Below, in pieces: positions 21,592-25,475 of a DNA stretch of 25,475 nucleotides (position 1 is its first letter; each line of letters opens with the position of its first letter). Source of the DNA: DATLFA01 sp039934635 (lineage in GTDB: Bacteria > Actinomycetota > Acidimicrobiia > Acidimicrobiales > WLNW01). The stretch is taken from positions 1-25,475 of the forward strand of contig JBDTLT010000059.1 in the NCBI GenBank assembly GCA_039934635.1, written 5' to 3'. The notes under the pieces were generated by a model that saw nothing but the letters and a program-made list of their open reading frames with translations, made no database searches and was not told the DNA's origin. The translations under genes were made by a program, and so were the position numbers.

Positions 21592-23208
21592 TCACGCACG
21601 CGCGAGGTGTTCGGCCAACATCAACGTCGTCGCGTTCGGGTTGACGCCGACCACGTTCGGCATAATCGAAGCGTCGATGACGCGCAACCCCCCAACCCCG
21701 CGCACTGCACCCGCGGGGTCGACGACGGCAAGCGGGTCGTCGTCGGGGCCCATCTTGCAGGTGCCGGTGATGTGGTGGCTGGTGGTCACTGACTGCTGCA
21801 CCCACGCGTCGAGGGCGGCATCGTCGGCCAGTACGTCGTCGAACGGCGCCACGCGGCCGGCCACCATCGATGCGTACGCGGGTTGACGGCACAGCTCGAC
21901 GACGTACCGCACCGCGTGGCGGTAGGTGGCGAGGTCTGCCGGATCGGACAGGAAGCCGTAGTCGAGCGAAGGCTTCACCGCGGGGTCGGGCGACGTGAGC
22001 CAAAGGCGCCCGGCGCTCGCGGCGTGGGCGAGCATGATCGCCACTCCGGTCGTGTCGGCCGCCTGTTCGGGGCTGAGGCCGCCGCTGAACGCGCCGCCCA
22101 CACCGGCGGCGCCGCCCTGCAGTGCGCCTGCCATCGAGACCGCGGTCAGCATCACGTCGTTGGCGTAGGTCGACCCCGGTGACGTGATGCGGCACGAAAG
22201 CTGCACGGTCGGCGCGGTCGGATCGGCGCGGCCGTGGTCGGTCGCGGCGAAGAGCGGCGTCACCACGGGGTGGTCGCGGAGGTTACGGCCGACACCGTCG
22301 ACATCGGCGACGACGTCGATGCCCAGCGCGCGCAGGTCGTCGGCCGGGCCGATGCCGGAGCACAACAGCAGTTGCGGCGACCCGACAGCGCCGGCACTCA
22401 CCACGATGTCGGACGATTCGAACACCACGGTTCGGTCGTCGCCGATACGGACTTCGACGCCCACGGCAGTGCCGCCATCGAACACGATGCGCGTCACCGC
22501 GGTGTCGGCGAGCAACGTGAGATTCTCTCGCGATCGCACCGGGTCGAGGTACGCGATCCCCGCGCCCATGCGCTGGCGATCGATCATGTTCATCGGCACG
22601 AAGCCGACACCGGTGGCGTCAGGATGGTTCATGCACCGGTCGAACGGCTGCCCGGCGGCGAGACACGCGTCGAGGAACGCCTGGTGGATCGGCGTGATGT
22701 TGCCGCTGGTGAAGCGCTGCACCGGCGTCGGCCCGTCATGGCCGTGCACTGGGTCGCGACAGTCGCAATCGCGCTCGGTCGCGCGGAACGATGGGAGCAC
22801 CGAGTCGTAGTCCCAACCCTTGTTGCCCAGCGACGCCCACTCGTCGAAGTCGTGGCGCAGGCCGCGAAGGAACATGGCGCCGTTGATCGCCGAGCTGCCG
22901 CCGACGACCTTGCCGCGTGGCACCGGCATCGAGTTGGCCTGCGCCGGATGCGCGGTTGCGCGATAGCCCCACATGTGCGGCCCGTCGTAGGCCTGGCTCA
23001 ACGTTGCGATGCGCCGGATCTGCGGTGGCCAGTCACCACCCGGATAGTCGGGACCGGCCTCGATCAACAACACCGACCGATGGGGCTGCCCGGTCCATCG
23101 ATTCGCGAGCACGCAGCCCGCCGAGCCGGCTCCGATCACGATCGTGTCGTAGACGCGTCGAGTCGGCACCTGTGCCCGCGACGAGTGTGGCGCACCAGCA
23201 TCGGCCAT
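21592..23208 (-). CDS. GMC-family FAD-dependent oxidoreductase
   Basis: This is a 538-residue choline dehydrogenase-like flavoenzyme. YDTIVIGAGSAGCVLANR (residues 20-37) is the FAD dinucleotide site, with LLIEAGPDYPGG after it. KVVGGSSAINGAMFLRG and VVSAGAVGSPQLLLCSGIGP are the two PROSITE-type GMC signatures. The C-terminal active site is in TSHHITGTCKMG, with the late NPNATTLMLAEHLA. It would oxidise an alcohol or polyol carbon with FAD; the substrate is unknown. ATG 23208 is preferred over 23238 because GAGGGG lies 7 bases before it. No mycofactocin gene is visible, so there is no reason to call it MftG. It diverges from the TIM-barrel-like gene across 119 bases. Confidence 0.94.
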   Translation of the reverse strand: MADAGAPHSSRAQVPTRRVYDTIVIGAGSAGCVLANRWTGQPHRSVLLIEAGPDYPGGDWPPQIRRIATLSQAYDGPHMWGYRATAHPAQANSMPVPRGKVVGGSSAINGAMFLRGLRHDFDEWASLGNKGWDYDSVLPSFRATERDCDCRDPVHGHDGPTPVQRFTSGNITPIHQAFLDACLAAGQPFDRCMNHPDATGVGFVPMNMIDRQRMGAGIAYLDPVRSRENLTLLADTAVTRIVFDGGTAVGVEVRIGDDRTVVFESSDIVVSAGAVGSPQLLLCSGIGPADDLRALGIDVVADVDGVGRNLRDHPVVTPLFAATDHGRADPTAPTVQLSCRITSPGSTYANDVMLTAVSMAGALQGGAAGVGGAFSGGLSPEQAADTTGVAIMLAHAASAGRLWLTSPDPAVKPSLDYGFLSDPADLATYRHAVRYVVELCRQPAYASMVAGRVAPFDDVLADDAALDAWVQQSVTTSHHITGTCKMGPDDDPLAVVDPAGAVRGVGGLRVIDASIMPNVVGVNPNATTLMLAEHLARA

Positions 23209-23327
23209 CGTGTCCCCCTCAGAGACGAACGCCCGCATCCGGGCTCGTGGACATCAGCCTGTCACGCGAGCATGGCTCTGAGGCCACACGCGCTACCGTC
23301 GCCCGACCCGCGAGCTGGAGGATGGTC

Positions 23328-24551
23328 ATGAGCGCGGACACGAATGCAGACCGGGCGCACTACACGGTGTGGACCTACCCCTGGGACGTTGCGCGGTTGG
23401 GCGTCGACGCGGTGCTCGCCGAGATTGCCGATCACGGCCTGCACGGCATCGACCTCGCGGCGACGTACCACCCCATCTCCGCGCTCTCGCCGCGGGGCGA
23501 CACCGTGGGCGCCTTCTTCTGCCCGCGGGGCGCCGTCTTCTTTCCTGCGCGCGCGGCACGCTACGGCCGTGTGAAACCGCACGTTTGGCCCGATCGCGAC
23601 GTCGTCACCGCATGGACCGACGTCGCGGCACACCTCGACGCGCGCGGGCTCGAGCTGAACGCGTGGACGATCGGCCTCTTCCAACCTTGGATCGCGCAGG
23701 ACTACCCCGAGACGGCGCGCGTGTATTCGGACGGCACTCGCCTCGACGCCGGCATCTGTGTGAGCAGCCCTGCGGTGCACGAGTACCTCACCGCGCTGGT
23801 GACAGACCTCGCAGACCAGTTCCCGGTCACGCTGGTCAAGCTCGAGGGCATGTTTCCGCCGCTGTTCGACTACGGGTGGACGCGACGGCGCATCTACTTC
23901 AGCCTCACACCGCGTCAACAGCAGTTGATGGGCCTCTGCTTTTGCTCATCGTGCACGAGCGCCGGCGCGGCCCAGGGGATCGACGTCGATGCGATCCGCG
24001 CGCGCGTTGGCGCGTCACTCCACATCGGCACCGACGACTCGAACACCGTCGCGTCCCCCGACAACACCAATACCGATACCGATGCCGATGCCGAGCTCGA
24101 CGCGTACGCCGCGCTCGCACCGGCGGCCGCCTCACGACTCATCGCCGACCTCGCCCTCGCGCTGCGCGCTGCTGGTTCTTCGACACGCCTCGGGGTGTCG
24201 TTGCCGTTCGAGGGCGACATCGATCAGTCGGTCGAGGCCGTGCTCGACCACGTCGCCACCGTGTTGCTCGCCAACCTCGCCGCCGGCAGCACCGAACTAC
24301 GCCGAGCAGCCGACACGGTTCGGGCCCACGAACCGGCGCCGTCGCTCGAGTGCTTCGTCCACCCGCCGTTCACCTCGACCGGCAGCGGCGGGATCCCGCA
24401 CGGCATCCAGGAAGATCTCGCCGATCCCGCATGGCGCGCGAACCTCCGCGCCGCGCGCGATCTCGGGGTGCAACGCTTCAGCCTCTACAACTACGGCTTG
24501 CTGACTGCCGACACCTTCCGAGCGCTCGTCGCCGTGGCCCGCAACCCCTGA
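23328..24551 (+). CDS. Uncharacterised TIM-barrel-like protein, possible glycoside hydrolase relative
   Basis: This is a 407-residue protein with no signal peptide. The repeated strand-helix pattern (HYTVWTYPWDVARLGVDAVLAEIADHG, HGIDLAATYHPISAL, LELNAWTIGLFQPW, VTLVKLEGMFPP, STRLGVSLPFEG, SLYNYGLL) looks like a TIM barrel of the kind found in hypothetical glycosyl hydrolases. LMGLCFCSSCTSAGAAQGID is the CxCxxC block I associate with those proteins, which may bind a metal. Candidate acids are Asp in GIDLA, Glu in KLEG and Glu in PFEGD, but I cannot name the catalytic pair. A low-complexity Asx/Thr/Ala insertion follows the Cys block. ATG 23328 is chosen for GGAGG 6 bases upstream. It lies between an oxidoreductase and an alpha/beta hydrolase, so a catabolic role is plausible but unproven. 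Confidence 0.75.
   Translation: MSADTNADRAHYTVWTYPWDVARLGVDAVLAEIADHGLHGIDLAATYHPISALSPRGDTVGAFFCPRGAVFFPARAARYGRVKPHVWPDRDVVTAWTDVAAHLDARGLELNAWTIGLFQPWIAQDYPETARVYSDGTRLDAGICVSSPAVHEYLTALVTDLADQFPVTLVKLEGMFPPLFDYGWTRRRIYFSLTPRQQQLMGLCFCSSCTSAGAAQGIDVDAIRARVGASLHIGTDDSNTVASPDNTNTDTDADAELDAYAALAPAAASRLIADLALALRAAGSSTRLGVSLPFEGDIDQSVEAVLDHVATVLLANLAAGSTELRRAADTVRAHEPAPSLECFVHPPFTSTGSGGIPHGIQEDLADPAWRANLRAARDLGVQRFSLYNYGLLTADTFRALVAVARNP
24066..24095 (+). repeat. In-frame hexanucleotide repeat (about 5 units) inside the TIM-barrel-like gene
   Basis: Five consecutive 6-base units of form (A/G)CC(A/G)A(T/G) encode TNTDTDADAE within the surface-loop insertion after the Cys block. Being a multiple of three, changes in copy number would alter loop length without shifting frame. 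The copies have already diverged by point changes. Confidence 0.7.
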
Positions 24552-24561
24552 CCGGCCACCC

Positions 24562-25272
24562 TCACCGCGCGTTCAGCACCGCCGCAACGGCCGCGGGGTT
24601 CGAGACCATCGGGCAATGCCCGGCCTCGACATCGATCACCTCGACGTGGTCACCGACCTGGTGGAGGTTGCCGATCATGTGGTCTTGGATGTGCGTCCGG
24701 AGCGCGTTGTCGAGCAGAAGTCGGGCGTAGACGAGCGGGACGTCGGGCGACAGACCCTTCCACGAAATCGGCTCGGTGAAGAACCGATGCGAGTCGGCGC
24801 AGGCACGCTCGAGCGCGAAGCAAGTCTGCTCCTCGTCCATGTCATTGCAATTCATCAGGCGACGGTGTTCGTCGCTGGTCGTGGTCGAGCCTCCGTCCGT
24901 GCGCAGACGCTGCGCCGCGAGCTGCTTCACCTCGTCGGGGAAACACTCCATGACCGTCTGCCCCTCGAGTGCGATCGGCGTTCCGAAGAAGACGAGCCCG
25001 TCGACGCGGTCGCCGAGCGCGCCCGCGACCCCGGCCATGGTGACGCTCGCGATCGAGTTGCCGGCGAGGACGACGCGATCGAAACCTGCCTCCTCGATGT
25101 CACCGAGCACCGACTCGACGGCGCGCCTGATGCCCACTTCGGCGAGGTCGGCGGGATGCCGCCCGCGCCCCGGCAAGTCGACAGCCAACGACGGCCGATC
25201 GAGCAGCGGCTCGACCCGCTCCCAGAACCACGATCCCTGGTGGCCGCCATGGATGAGCACGAACGAATGCAA
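24562..25272 (-). CDS. Alpha/beta-fold hydrolase of the MES/HNL-like group
   Basis: This is a 236-residue alpha/beta hydrolase. It opens with FVLIHGGHQGSWFWERV, the oxyanion-loop HGG..GSW pattern of the plant methylesterase/hydroxynitrile lyase-like group. The nucleophile elbow is VLAGNSIASV with Ser73. The last Gly of GxSxG is Ala (G-N-S-I-A), which is tolerated in some members. The catalytic His219 is in EAGHCPMVSNP. An acidic partner is likely around residue 186-190 (LLLDNALR) but is unproven. The start is TTG 25272, chosen for the strong GAGGAGGT site 5 bases upstream; no ATG fits. It converges with the TIM-barrel-like gene, with 10 bases between stops. It probably hydrolyses a small ester. 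Confidence 0.9.
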   Translation of the reverse strand: MHSFVLIHGGHQGSWFWERVEPLLDRPSLAVDLPGRGRHPADLAEVGIRRAVESVLGDIEEAGFDRVVLAGNSIASVTMAGVAGALGDRVDGLVFFGTPIALEGQTVMECFPDEVKQLAAQRLRTDGGSTTTSDEHRRLMNCNDMDEEQTCFALERACADSHRFFTEPISWKGLSPDVPLVYARLLLDNALRTHIQDHMIGNLHQVGDHVEVIDVEAGHCPMVSNPAAVAAVLNAR

Positions 25273-25443
25273 CGGTGACCTCCTCGAGGATTCGGATTTC
25301 GACGGTCACCCGAGGCTACGTCAACTACTCGGGTTGCCTCGAAGACTCCGGTCGGCGTCGCCGAGAGCTCGAACTCAACGACATCAGAATGAGCTGGGCT
25401 GGCTCGGTAACCGAACAGTCAAAATAAAGGCGCAGTTCACTCG

Positions 25444-25475
25444 TCAGTCGCCGATACGAAGGTCGGTGCGGAAGC
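25444..25475 (-). CDS. Possible last residues of a gene entering from the right edge
   Basis: On the minus strand the window edge reads about nine codons (FRTDLRIGD) and then a TGA at 25444-25446. This is too short to identify, and chance is quite possible. The 171 bases between here and the alpha/beta hydrolase start hold no feature I can support. Confidence 0.15.
   Translation of the reverse strand, partial: FRTDLRIGD

Noticed and set aside
21592..23208. Mycofactocin-linked GMC oxidoreductase (MftG) with the 34-aa ORF as a precursor peptide
   Set aside because: The short peptide does not end in the MftA-type GxCGVY, and no mftB, mftC, mftD or mftF gene is present.
23369..24730. 453-codon plus-strand ORF overlapping the TIM-barrel-like gene
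   Set aside because: Its translation is an Arg/His/Pro-rich shadow with no domain, running through the intergenic stops into the hydrolase antisense.

Overview
The window is high-GC, densely packed DNA. Many genes join by 4-base ATGA stop/start overlaps, and several starts are GTG or TTG. Together with a GTP-type PEP carboxykinase, paired ArsR/SulP genes, DUF2795 and a DUF2064 glycosyltransferase, this suggests an actinobacterium, possibly of the Acidimicrobiia. That placement is inference; there is no rRNA or other marker gene. I see no tRNA, rRNA, CRISPR array, transposase or phage gene.

Layout. (1) 1-5.3 kb: the N-terminal part of PEP carboxykinase, then an ArsR repressor coupled to a SulP anion transporter with a STAS domain. 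Two small proteins follow (one DUF2795), then a divergent LysR regulator and a second ArsR paralogue coupled to an unknown 109-aa protein, possibly preceded by a 47-aa membrane peptide. Each regulatory gap carries an AT-rich inverted repeat. (2) 5.3-8.3 kb: a loosely packed zone with a thiolase remnant, small orphan membrane proteins, a SnoaL-like protein, an FMN-reductase-like flavoprotein, a 10-C homopolymer and a frameshifted AhpD/CMD-type gene. (3) 8.4-16.3 kb: a coherent cluster. A two-component system faces away from a run of a DUF2064 glycosyltransferase, a cytochrome b-like/sulfite-oxidase-like membrane fusion, a small four-helix membrane protein, a SAM methyltransferase, a polytopic GT-C-like membrane protein and an SDR nucleotide-sugar epimerase with a probable Cys/His metal site. 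A convergent family-2 glycosyltransferase closes it. (4) 16.3-21.3 kb: methylthioribose kinase (MtnK), then a MacB/LolD-type ABC ATPase and FtsX-like permease, a lipoprotein of SGNH fold lacking catalytic residues, and an intact membrane-anchored SGNH hydrolase, every junction overlapping. (5) 21.3-25.5 kb: an orphan 34-codon ORF, a GMC oxidoreductase, a TIM-barrel-like protein, and an alpha/beta hydrolase.

Two units look most like undescribed systems. The 8.4-16.3 kb cluster combines redox chemistry at the membrane with sugar activation, transfer, methylation and epimerisation, which suggests a regulated envelope glycan or glycolipid modification. The ABC/SGNH operon pairs a probable pseudo-esterase with an active one and a MacB-like extrusion machine, which suggests export or deacylation of an envelope lipid or ester. 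Both functions are inferred from family membership and gene order only.
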